This document shows, piece after piece, positions 55,110 to 64,000 of a DNA stretch of 64,000 nucleotides (the first letter of the stretch is position 1; each line of letters starts with the position of its first letter). A program made the translations under genes and the position numbers. The DNA lies in NCBI GenBank assembly GCA_024114885.1, contig CP099433.1, positions 372,001 to 436,000 on the forward strand, read 5' to 3'. The stretch is from Septoria linicola. Taxonomy: Eukaryota > Ascomycota > Dothideomycetes > Mycosphaerellales > Mycosphaerellaceae. The notes beneath the pieces were generated by a model that saw only the letters and a program-made list of their open reading frames with translations, searched no databases and had not been told where the DNA came from.

Positions 55110-57477
55110 TTATATCAAGCTCTCAATGAGTGTGTCATATATCTTTCCATCCCTGATCGCATGATAAATGATGCTGACCTGCTTGCCAATCAATGCTTTT
55201 TCGCTCGCAGGTACTGAGATGCCTTCGGGACTTGGCTTTTTGTAAGATGCATGCTCAACCAGTCCCTTGTGTAAAGGAACCTTGAGCTCGTCCCGCACAA
55301 AATTGTACATAAGTCTGGAGCCGTGACTCAAGCGGTCGTTAGTAAGAATGGTTCCCTCCTGCATGAATTGCCGACGAACCGAGGAGGCAGCGCCACGCAC
55401 AAGTTCAACACATCTTTCCTTCCAGAGCATGATGCAGCTCAGAGCTTTGCCCTTCTCTTCGTCGGTCAAGGTGTTCCGAAGGAAAAATGCTGTCAGTGGC
55501 ATTATAGTAGCTTCTGCGGCAGACACAGCTTGCTGATGGATGTCTTGTTTCTTGTCTTGTTGCAGTCTTCCCGCTATCGCATTCAAGGTGATGGTAGCGA
55601 CCTTATTGAGATTGTCAACGTCGAGAATACCTTCGAACTGTTTCGGCATAGAGGCTAGAATCCCTTCGCGCAGCTCGGACACGTATGTGATGTGCATAAC
55701 TTGAAGATCCAGTGCCTGGCAGCAAGTATAGAGGTGCAATGCGCTCATCATAGATGCAATCTCCACTGCATCAAGTGTATATCGTGCCGAGATCAAGGCT
55801 AGCGAATTGATGGCCTGGTTGTTCATCTCTGCGCATTGCACGTGTGGGCTGACAGGACTGGCCAAAAAGGCCAGTTCGGACATGTATGCGGCCATGTTGA
55901 TATCGATGCCTTTGAAGGTGAAGGATAAGCTCGGATCATCGAAGCTGAGATTCGCCGGCAGTACCTCGTTCATCATTGGGTTGATCAGCTCCGAGTTCTG
56001 CGTGAAGAAAAGTTTGCCGAGCATTTGCAGACTTAGGCGAGTCTTTTCTGTAGCAGATGTGACAGAAGTAGCTTGGAAGTTGCCCCCATTGTGTACCTGG
56101 CGTGTCTCTGTATCGACAAGAGGATTGTCGCTAGTCGAGTTGAGCTCTACTTCGAGTTGGCTTGCTGCAAGTCCCAGATCCTCCAAGTAGGGTGCTATCC
56201 ATTGAGAAGCCGTTCGAATAGGGTACCGATCCTGAGCAAGTCTGCTATCTCGAAGGCTCGGACGACTTGTCGTGAGCTTGGAACCACCGAGAAAGTGTAG
56301 GATGTTTGCCGCGGCCTCGATCTGGCCGGGGTGTGGCCGTGACGCAGCAATGAAAGGGTGAAAGTTGTCGGCAGAACCACGGATTGCTTCAGTGCACATG
56401 CCAGTGAGAGCTTGCGCTAGCAGTGCAAGATACTGTGCTTCGTGTAGCGCTAGAGTAGCAAGAGTGCTGGAGACAACGGTCCCATTGACGATTCCTAAGC
56501 CCTCTTTAGGGCTGAAGGACATAGGGACCATGCCGGCATTCCGTAATGCCTCATCTGCCGGGACTATCTCGCGCCTGCTGCCATGCTCGACAGGGCGATC
56601 TATGTACACTCCTGGGTCGCCCTCGAGTGCTCCAGCGATGTCTAAAGCGAAACGATTAGGTATGATCTCCCCACACCTGTGAGCGACTGCTTAAAGGAGA
56701 CTTACACGCAAGTGGCATCAGGTCACCAGAGGCAGATACTGATCCGCGCAATGGAACCACTGGAATGTGGTCCATATTTAGAAGCTTGAGTAGACGCTCG
56801 ATGGTATCCCTGCGGACTGCTGAATGACCACGTATAAGTGAGTTGCAACGGACGAGTATAGACCCGCGGACCACCGCGCGTGGTAAACAAAGGCTCTTCA
56901 GTAATGTGTTTGCCTGTGAATGCGCGGGCTCAGACATGCCTATATCTTCTGATAGTAGAATACCTGTTTGGAGAAGTTGTAGGAGAGCCTTTTGCAAGTC
57001 GACCATAGAAGTTGTTCGAGCATCGGCCGAACCGCCGAAGCCAGTGTTGACGCCTGCAAAAGCTGGTCAGCGTCAAGCAGCCTACAAGCTAACATATATA
57101 CACACCGTATATTGGCAGTCCCTCTTCTATCTGCTGAGCCAGGACGTCTACACTTGTATCAAGCTTCTGGAGCACGGATGTGTCTTTCGTCAGCACGCAT
57201 CTGCTCTTGAGCCTAGGAAAGTCACCATTTGATCTGACGACCGTCAACACAGGCAAACATACTTTGAAGCCACCACCACGTCGGCCAGTGTCATGCCGTT
57301 TCCGCGAATTGTTATGGTTGGTTGCTCGTCGTCGTTACCCATGAGTTGTTGAAGCCTTCGATGGTGTGCAAACACCCATTGCAAATGTCTGCCATGTGAG
57401 TACCCTTTATTCGCGGCTCTTTGGCCGGTGTGCTCGCACTTCCGGGCGTCGCTATCAGCTATGCTATCGATCATCAT
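55110..57477 (-). CDS. Phenylalanine (aromatic amino acid) ammonia-lyase
   Basis: Four exons on the minus strand (57,477-57,263; 57,212-57,106; 57,053-56,706; 56,641-55,110), with introns of 50, 52 and 64 bp that all keep frame, encode about 733 aa, close to the usual 700-720. The enzyme removes ammonia from L-Phe (or Tyr) to give cinnamate (or coumarate). Signatures are NGMTLADVVV, the catalytic YGVNTGFGGSAD (Tyr107), LIRGHSAVR, VPLRGSVSASGDLMPLAY with the Ala-Ser-Gly that forms the MIO group (about 215-217), NGTVVSSTLA, TSDNPLVD, and MNNQAINSLALISAR. The start could be either of two adjacent ATGs at 57,477/57,474; a shorter N-terminus is possible. No internal stops. It is divergent from the A-T gene, which suggests shared control and supply of cinnamate to it. 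Confidence 0.9.
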
Positions 57478-57856
57478 GAATTAGAGAAGGCAGTAGTCAA
57501 TGACATGCGGGTCAAGGGCACTAGTGGTTGTCGTTGGGACCAGATTGAAGTTGCACCGCTTGAAATAGTTTCTGTGTTGCTACAGGGATGTGCCTTGCGC
57601 TTCCGAAGACAGATACTTTTTTGATAGACGAACGGGGCTCCCTGGATGCAAAGGATGGAGTAATCTAGAGTTTGTCAGTGCATTTCACGCTTTGCAATGA
57701 GTAGTTCCTCCATGGATCCAAGATTCGTGCTTGACTTTTTGCCTTTGGCACTCCGCCCGAGGAAATGAGATCCGAAGAGACAGGTGCACTTATTATGATG
57801 ACTTCGCACATGTTGGCACGGCCAGCCCGTTGCCGGAAACAGGGCTGTATAAGCGC
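57478..57856. promoter_or_regulatory. Bidirectional promoter between the ammonia-lyase and A-T genes
   Basis: 379 bp separate the divergent start codons. It is compact and typical of co-regulated pairs. An upstream in-frame ATG at 57,731 would extend the A-T protein by 42 residues of non-family sequence and was not chosen. Confidence 0.5.
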
Positions 57857-60026
57857 ATGAGCTCCAAGACAATCTCTGCACTGGAAGAACAATTGGCTGA
57901 CATTATTCTCTCCCTCAAAGCAGACAGAACTTTTGCGGAACCATTATCACCTGTTCTTGCACTTGAGCATCATTTGACTATGACTGCTTCCAACAACGCA
58001 GATGGACAGTCGAATGCGGCGATTCGGACTCTTCCGCGAGTAGTCGAGGATCTCGCTCAAGAGTATCCAAATAACACCTTTATGACGTTGCCGCTTGGCC
58101 CTGACCTTCCAGAGGGATGGAGAAGTGTCACTTACAGAGAGCTAAATAAAGCCGTGCATGGCATAGTTGGTTGGATTGAAGCGACATTAGGTGATTGCAT
58201 AGAGCCCGGTGAAGTGGTGGCGTACATTGGGTAAGTCTACTCCAGTCGAAAGCAAGGTTGATCAGCGATGACTCAAGCTGAGCAGTATCACTGATATGCG
58301 ATATGCTATCGTCGAGACTGGTCTCATGAAAGCTGGCTGCAGTGTACGATCCACGCAATCACTACTTCGCAACTCTGAGCTCTAACGTGGAAGCTAGGCC
58401 TTGTTGCCGTCACCCCGCAACTCTCAAAGCAGCCAAAGATCACTTTTCGAGAGTTCCAATTGTCGCTTGCTGTTGTACAGCGCAGGTGTTGACATCTATG
58501 TCGACCAGCTCAAGTCAGTACTTCCCGAAGTCCAAAGCTTCCAAATACCAGCGTTTGACGAACTCTGCGATTGGGGGTCTCGAATACATCCACTCCGACC
58601 ATACCAAGAGAAAGGGGAAGGAAAGCAAGCTATTGTGCTTCACACATCTGGCTCAACAGGTCGCCCAAAGCCCATTCACCATACTTATGCCAGCATCAAT
58701 ACCGTCAGCGCCCTGAAAAGCTTTGCACCGGCAGAAGGACGTTGCAACATAACGGATGCCTTCTTACAATCAGATGCGTCGATGCTCATAGTGGCTCCCT
58801 TCTTTCACATCATGGGTCAAACTATGTTGTGGCGGTCCTTACTCTGCCGTGCCCCTCTTGTTATCACATCTACTCAGAAACCACCGAACGCCGAGCTCAT
58901 TATCAAAGCTGTCCAGGAACTACGTCCGTCCTTGGCATTCTTCCCGCCATCGATACTTGAGGATATCACCGAAACCCCCGGTGGCTTGGACGCGATGGGA
59001 CTTCTCGATTCCGTCTTCTTCGCGGGCGGACCACTTGCGACAGGTGCTGGAGAGAAATTGATTCACTGCACCAATCTGCTCAACATGCTCGGCTCCACTG
59101 AGACCGGAATATGCCCAAGTCGTGTTCCATTGGACAAACACGACTGGCCATACTTTGAGATCATTCCGGAATCCGGGACCATCATGAAGATCGATAGTAG
59201 TGGGCTTTGCGAGATGGTAATCACAAAGACCCACGAGAACCAAAAGTACCAAGGCGTCTTCCATACATTTCCCGATATCGAAGAATGGAGGACGAGGGAC
59301 CTTTTTGATCGCCATCCGGAGAAAGAAAATCTTTGGCTGTACAAGGGGCGGAAAGACGATATTCTAGTACTCAGCAATGGAGAAAAATTCAGTCCTGTCG
59401 GGTTCGAAAAGCTAGTAGAGAGCCATCCGATGGTGAAAGGCGCTCTTGTTGTAGGACAAGGACGCTTCCAGACTGGACTCTTGATCGAGCCCGATTGGAC
59501 CGTGATCTCTCCAGCTCAGGACTCGTCAGAGCTCTTAGATCTTTTATGGCCAACAATTGAGATCGCAAATGCTACTGGTCCCGCCCACAGCAAGTTGTGG
59601 AGGTCGAAAATTATCATTGCTAATCGGGACAAGCCATTCAAACGTGCGCCTAAAGGCTCAATCATTCGAAGTCAGACAGTCGACCTTTTCGAAGCTGAAA
59701 TCGAAACTTTATACTCCGGGCTACCGACCGACCATCAGCTTATCCAATTGCCATTATACGCCGATATTGGTACTATAAAGGAATTCCTGCGCCAAGTTTT
59801 CAAACCGAAAGGTCGCGAGGTCTCAGACTCGATCTCAGATGATCAGGACATCTTCAGCTACGGCATCGACTCCCTACAAGTCTTAGAGCTCTGTCATATA
59901 GTAAACCGCGCCCTCTGCAAAGACACACGCTTTACTATGTCTGCTAAAGATGTATATAGTCATCCCACAGTTGGCGGCTTGGCTACATTCGTCCATAATA
60001 GCATCAATTCAGATAGCCTAGCCTAG
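57857..60026 (+). CDS. NRPS-like adenylation-thiolation protein (A-T, no reductase or condensation domain)
   Basis: Three exons (57,857-58,230; 58,286-58,343; 58,398-60,026), with introns of 55 and 54 bp, encode 686 aa. The second junction joins KAGCS to ALLPSPRNS, restoring the conserved SPRNS motif. A domain: TYRELNKAV, RYAIVETGLMKAG, P-loop HTSGSTGRPKP, GSTETG, then YKGRKDDILVLSNGEKFSP and FKRAPKGSI near the end. T domain: DIFSYGIDSLQVLELC with the phosphopantetheine Ser, ending about 50 residues later at TAG. It would activate a carboxylic acid with ATP and hold it as a thioester. Relatives in aromatic pathways are often A-T-R and release an aldehyde; here I see no R domain before or after the stop. 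Its substrate may be cinnamate from the divergent lyase, or the polyketide acid (inference). Confidence 0.88.
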
Positions 60027-61024
60027 ACAATTGAACACTAGCATTGGAGCCAAATGCCTTGGTTGTGAGGTTCACGGAGCACTCACCTATACTCCTTTGT
60101 AGTCTTGAACGGCGTGACTGGCTGCGGATAATGTACCGGTTCCATATCTCCCACATCTATCCAAGCGGGCTATAGCCTCTCTTTCTATTGCCCTGTCTGG
60201 TTCTGTCGGAGTAATAAATAGTAGTCGATACAGTAGTAGCGATTTCCTGCTTTTTCTGCAAGCATTAATAGCGATCGGTCAATTTTGCTAAACGCCGTCT
60301 GCGACTGTGGTCTTACTGTTTCATCATCCTCAACGTACCTCCCAGTCACGCCCCCCTCTCTTCTCTCCCGCGTGTGCTGTCTTCTCAATGCCCGTTCTAG
60401 TGGTCTTGCTTAGACTGGTACAACGAAGTGACGGGTAAGAAACCTATCTCAAGAGGGCTACATTGTTCGCATCGCAACGTTTGTAAAAGGTATTATAATT
60501 CAGTTGGACGTGCTCCGTGTGTCGACTACGTAGCGAATTTTATGTGCAATTGCATCGTGCTTAGTCGAACTAGCGTAGAGATGTGGTCAGTAAGCACTAG
60601 CAAGCCGACAGGAAGGCGAAACACTTTACAGATCTGTGCAAGGCACCAGTCTCGCGTGATACGTAGCTTTAGGCCTATAGCTTGGAGGAGAATTAGAACA
60701 GGCGTCGAGTTGTTGGTAGAGCAGCGGATGTGACGAAGCTACTAGCTCTATCTAGAGGCTACAGTCTAGGATGTACTGTAAGACTCAATAGCTGAGTCGC
60801 TTGAGACTAGTGTCTGCAACCGGCTTCTATTTGCTTCAGCAATTGGTCGGTAAGCTAGAGCTCGCCTAGGAGGGTCAGTTATAGATAGTTGAGGATGTGG
60901 GAGCACCTTCTGCCACTAGTAGGCATTCAGTAATACTGATTTGCAATCTTTAGCATATCATGTGTCAGGTCATGGGCTTGACCATCAGGTGCATCATCAT
61001 ATCATACTTGACATATATAGTAAA
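60027..61024. other. Convergent intergenic region, no gene recognised
   Basis: About 1 kb of ordinary composition. I looked for a Rossmann-type reductase remnant downstream of the A-T gene and saw none. A 101-codon open frame at 60,428-60,733 has no family features. Confidence 0.45.
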
Positions 61025-62147
61025 TCACTCCCAAAAGCAATATATCCTAGCCTCAACGCTCTCCCTTGGCTGCTCACATTGAGTGCCTAGCACGACGGGA
61101 GAGCAATGGAAACAGCTAGCAGCAATGTTTGGGTCGTCCTCACAAGCGGAGTCGGAAAACTTGATAATGCAAACTTCGTCCGGCTTCTGTTCTGGCACCC
61201 AATACCACTCCAATGCCTCTGGCTTCTTTGGTGGAGTATGCAACCAGCCGCTAGAGACATGCTCTCCACTCTCGGCGACCTCGCTTGGCACTCGAAAATC
61301 TGTAACAACCATCTCGGTTTTGTCGATGCTTCTATAATCGAGAACTGCAATCGGATCTCGTTTGACGGTCTTGAGAGGCCGCTGGCGTCTGGTCAGCGAT
61401 GAGAATCGAAAACGAAAGATATTGCAAACGTACCCAGACACTGTAAGCTGCATATCGCGGAATCTTCACAGCAGCACCTTCCGATCTGGCATCTTCCAAT
61501 TCCAAGACCGGCATTGCAGCTTCTTTGACGATCTTCCTACAGTAGCGGAGGGCGCCGCGTGCGGAATCAAGAGTGATGTCGCAGTGAGCATGCCTGATGG
61601 GCTCGTCTGTGTAGTCGCCCTTCCTATTGACTCCGCATATTGTCAGTCACGATTACGTCCGTAATAGATGACTGTCCTACTCACCCAAAATTCCATTTCT
61701 CGGCTGACTCCCGACCTGCCTGAGACGTTCACCTCCGCGACGTTGAACGGCGTATTGCTTGGGATCCAGTGTTTGATCTTGACTCTCCGCTGTTTTCCTT
61801 CTGAATGTAATGTTGTGGACAACAGCTCGCGATGCGCCAGTCAGCTTCAGCATGAAGTCGATAACTTCTTGAGCGTAGATGTCCTCAGCATTGGTTCCCT
61901 CAAGAATCTGGTTCGCGTGCAGAGAAAATTTGTGATTCACGAAAGTGAAAGATTGAACATCCAGTCCTTTGGCTCCTTTCTCTATGTCATGCGAGTTTCG
62001 AAAGTCGATGAGTTTGATTCGCTCCTCCACGACCCGCTTAGGAGTAGGTCCAACGAACATTGGTCTCTCTGAAGCTGGTACGGACAGGTCAGGATCCAGG
62101 AATCTGAAAATGCCGTAGACATCTGTAGGTACTTGCGTATCACCCAT
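61025..62147 (-). CDS. CmcJ/AsaB-family hydroxylase-desaturase-like protein
   Basis: Three exons on the minus strand (62,147-61,681; 61,623-61,434; 61,381-61,025) encode about 337 aa. The N-terminus has IFRFLDPDL, IDFRNSHDIEKGAKGLDVQSF and LKLTGASRAVVHNITFRRK. The middle exon carries RHAHCD, a His-x-Asp pair like the metal site of this family. The last exon has RPLKTVKRDPIAVLDYRSID, WLHTPPKKPEALEWYWVPEQ, PDEVCIIKFSD, FHCSP and ESVEARIYCFWE. Relatives include the cephamycin CmcJ protein and the aspergillic acid desaturase AsaB, and they act in oxidative tailoring. The first donor is GTAGGA at 61,680; the better-looking GTGAGT four bases earlier would break the frame. It is the rightmost intact gene before RIP-mutated DNA begins. 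Confidence 0.82.
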
Positions 62148-62602
62148 AGTTGACGATAGTTTTTATATTGAGTATATCTAAGGCGAGCTCTAAAGAAGCT
62201 TACGATCTCGAGGAATAGTCGGGGTATATATAGTTGAGTTTTCTTAGCGAGCTTAGACTCTCGTACTACGGCCTTCGACCTTCGGCCGGTATGATTTATA
62301 CTTCTAGTCTACTATCTAAGCTTCTACTCGTTTCCTCTAACGTCCTACTAGCTAATTATAAGCTATTCTTCTAAAAGTTTATACTATAAGAGTCTTATAG
62401 GTTTTAGATATAGTTTTAGTAGTATTATTAGAATTTAGAAATATAGTAGATAGAATTATAAATAGAACTATAAGTAGGTATATATTAATCTATAGTAAGT
62501 CTCTTAACTTCTATTAAGACTATAGAACTACTTATATATATAAAACCTATATATAATATTCTTATATTACTATACTATTCTATATATAGAATAAGTAGCT
62601 AT
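62148..62602. other. Right boundary of the gene island
   Basis: Contains the promoter of the last gene. Composition then shifts, from about 62,160, to CA/TG-poor, TA-rich RIP-mutated DNA. No gene is seen. Confidence 0.5.
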
Positions 62603-62879
62603 TATTAAGAATATATCCTAGATAGTTAGTCTAGATATAAGTATTTAAGTATAGTTCTAGATATCTAAGATATCTACCTAAGGCTTAGTAAGAGGTATAT
62701 CTTACTTCTCTTTCTTCTTTTCTTAGATAACTAACTTAATTAACTTTGTATTTAGTTCCTAGTATATTACTACTATCCTATATATATAAGATAGTTTAAG
62801 ATTAATCCTCTATTCTTCTTTACTATACTATACTCTTCTTAATATTATCTAGTATCTAATACGCTCTCTACTTTTAATA
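62603..62879 (+). repeat. Solo LTR of the Copia family, heavily RIP-mutated
   Basis: 277 bp, aligning end to end with the LTRs at 17,753 and 23,773, starting TATTAAGAATATATCC and ending CTTTTAATA. The sequence that follows is not the internal region of the element, so this is a solo LTR left by recombination or a fragment. The flanking five-base sequences (GCTAT and TACTT) do not match. Confidence 0.85.
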
Positions 62880-63500
62880 TACTTTAGTATTTACCTTATA
62901 TATTATATTATTTAGATCTATATATCTTCTTTAGGCGTCCTTCTTTCGAAGTACTTTATCCTTTCTTAGACCGACCTTCTTTACTCTTTTCTTTAAGTAT
63001 ACTAGAACTTAACTCTATATTAGAAATAAACTCTTTATTAGAAATATTAGTTAAACTTTTCTTAGTACTAGAAGAACTATCTCTATTACTATAAAGGCGC
63101 TTAGAAGAAGTATTACTTAAAGTACGAGAGCTTATAGGTATCTCTAATATAGAGCCTAAGTTTAAATCTCAAAGATTACTTTCTAAGTTAGTACTAGATT
63201 TAGTAAGTCGATTTTCTCTACTAGAACTATTATTTCTACTATTAATTCTTATATCCTCTACTATACTAGTATTAGGCTCGTTATCTCTATTACTCGAGCT
63301 ATTATATATATTAAATATAAAGAAGTTTTAAAGATCGAGATCGTTATCTACTAGAGTTATAGTAAAATTACTCGTCGTCTTTTCTATTAGCCGATCTAGA
63401 GTATTAATATAGTTCTTTACTATAGTATTCTTCGATAGGCTTATAGTAGTATTCTCTAGATTAGATAGGCTCTTTAAAGTAAGTCTATTAGTTAGAGTAT
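62880..63500 (-). pseudogene. RIP-mutated coding-like segment, Ser/Asn-rich, unknown
   Basis: On the minus strand a frame rich in Ser, Asn, Glu and Lys runs for about 180 codons, broken by a few TAG/TAA. Low complexity prevents identification. It could be a gag-like or host gene fragment. Confidence 0.3.
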
Positions 63501-63671
63501 TATAAGAGCTAGGTAAGGTTAAAGGTTAGACTCGCCTTAGGCTCGTAGGCTTAGCGTATAGTATAATTATAGTATACGTATATATCTAAAAGAAGGTAAG
63601 AATTAGTCTTACGATATCCTAATAATCTTATTAGAAGAGCGCTTTATATATTACTATATACCTCTTTTATA
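63501..63671 (+). repeat. 5' LTR of the second gypsy element
   Basis: 171 bp, from TATAAGAGCTAGG to CCTCTTTTATA, the exact inverse layout of the LTRs on the left flank. Confidence 0.88.
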
Positions 63672-64000
63672 ATTCTAATTCTTCTCCTTCTAAGAGTAGT
63701 AATCTATAGAGGCCTATAGCTTCTCGACGTAACGTAGGTATAGCGCTACTAGGGCTCGTAATAGGCAAAGTAGACGATTAAGGTAATCTTATAGATACTA
63801 ACGAGGTTTAGGAGTAGGAGTCTACTAGTATAACCGAAGATAGTACGTAGGTAGAGCGTATATAGCTTAAAGCTAAGAACTAGGAACTACGTCGTCGCTT
63901 AGAGATACGCGCTCTACGACGAGAGAATAATCAGCTCCTTATAGAGTTAGAATCTCTATCCTTAGGTACTCCTAGTACTCTTAATATTAGCGATCTTAAA
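63501..64000 (+). mobile_element. Start of a second gypsy element (same family as 4712-11403), cut by the window end
   Basis: Begins with a 171-bp LTR that is the inverse of the one at 4712/11,233. It continues with sequence inverse to 11,232 downwards, including the CTATAGAGGCCTATAGC block near 63,703. It therefore runs in the plus direction, opposite to the left copy. Confidence 0.85.

Noticed and set aside
57731..57856. Upstream ATG as the start of the A-T protein
   Set aside because: Adds 42 residues without family similarity; the domain begins naturally at 57,857.
58286..58400. Apparent frameshift and stops in the adenylation domain
   Set aside because: Two ordinary introns (58,231-58,285 and 58,344-58,397) restore a continuous frame and the SPRNS motif.
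60428..60733. 101-codon open frame between the A-T and CmcJ-like genes
   Set aside because: No family features and no coding bias apparent by eye.
60027..61024. Possible reductase domain following the A-T gene
   Set aside because: No Rossmann glycine motif or other reductase motif is seen on either strand.
61681..61686. GTGAGT as donor of the first intron in the CmcJ-like gene
   Set aside because: It leaves the wrong phase; GTAGGA at 61,680 keeps the frame into the RHAHCD exon.

Overview
The window comes from a filamentous ascomycete (Pezizomycotina). The evidence is short spliceosomal introns of about 44-72 bp, a fungal non-reducing polyketide synthase with SAT and PT domains, a fungal secondary-metabolite neighbourhood, and large blocks carrying the signature of repeat-induced point mutation (RIP). 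In those blocks CpA and TpG are almost absent, TpA is very common, and the stops inside old reading frames are TAG or TAA where Gln or Trp would be expected. The sequence does not allow a species call.

Layout. (1) 1-28.4 kb is a graveyard of RIP-mutated transposons: a Ty3/gypsy pol remnant (1-2.6 kb), a Tc1/mariner-like element (3.2-4.4 kb), a complete gypsy element with 171-bp LTRs and a 5-bp target duplication (4.7-11.4 kb), a long mutated ORF of unknown identity (11.6-15.1 kb), and an old minus-strand Copia element split by a younger, lightly mutated Copia copy of the same family (17,753-24,049, with 277-bp LTRs and a 5-bp target duplication). (2) 28.4-34.1 kb holds decayed genes: an ankyrin-repeat gene, a minus-strand coding remnant, and two convergent O-methyltransferase (OMT) genes riddled with RIP-type stops. 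(3) 34.1-62.2 kb is an ordinary-composition island carrying a biosynthetic gene cluster. (4) 62.2-64 kb returns to RIP-mutated DNA, with a solo LTR of the Copia family and the start of a second gypsy copy inverted relative to the one on the left.

The cluster, left to right: UbiA prenyltransferase (two in-frame stops), MFS exporter, an acidic protein of unknown function (minus), Pyr4/PaxB-type terpene cyclase, cytochrome P450 (minus), capsular-polysaccharide-type glycosyltransferase (one in-frame stop or an unusual intron), OMT (minus, one early in-frame stop), SAT-KS-AT-PT-ACP-TE polyketide synthase, carboxymuconolactone-decarboxylase-like protein (minus), phenylalanine ammonia-lyase (minus), a divergently transcribed adenylation-thiolation protein, and a CmcJ/AsaB-type oxygenase-like protein (minus). 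I worked out exon structures by keeping the reading frame open and placing conserved motifs across each junction.

How the genes may work together (inference). The synthase would make an unmethylated aromatic acid, UbiA would prenylate it, the P450 may oxidise the prenyl chain, and the membrane cyclase would cyclise it, giving an aromatic meroterpenoid decorated by methyl and possibly sugar groups. The ammonia-lyase and the A-T protein share a promoter and look like a second module that makes cinnamate and loads it onto a carrier. Several genes (UbiA, OMT, perhaps the glycosyltransferase) carry stops explained by single C-to-T changes at CpA, so RIP leaking from the flanking repeats may be dismantling or reshaping the pathway. 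No cluster-type zinc-finger regulator and no FAD epoxidase is visible in the window.
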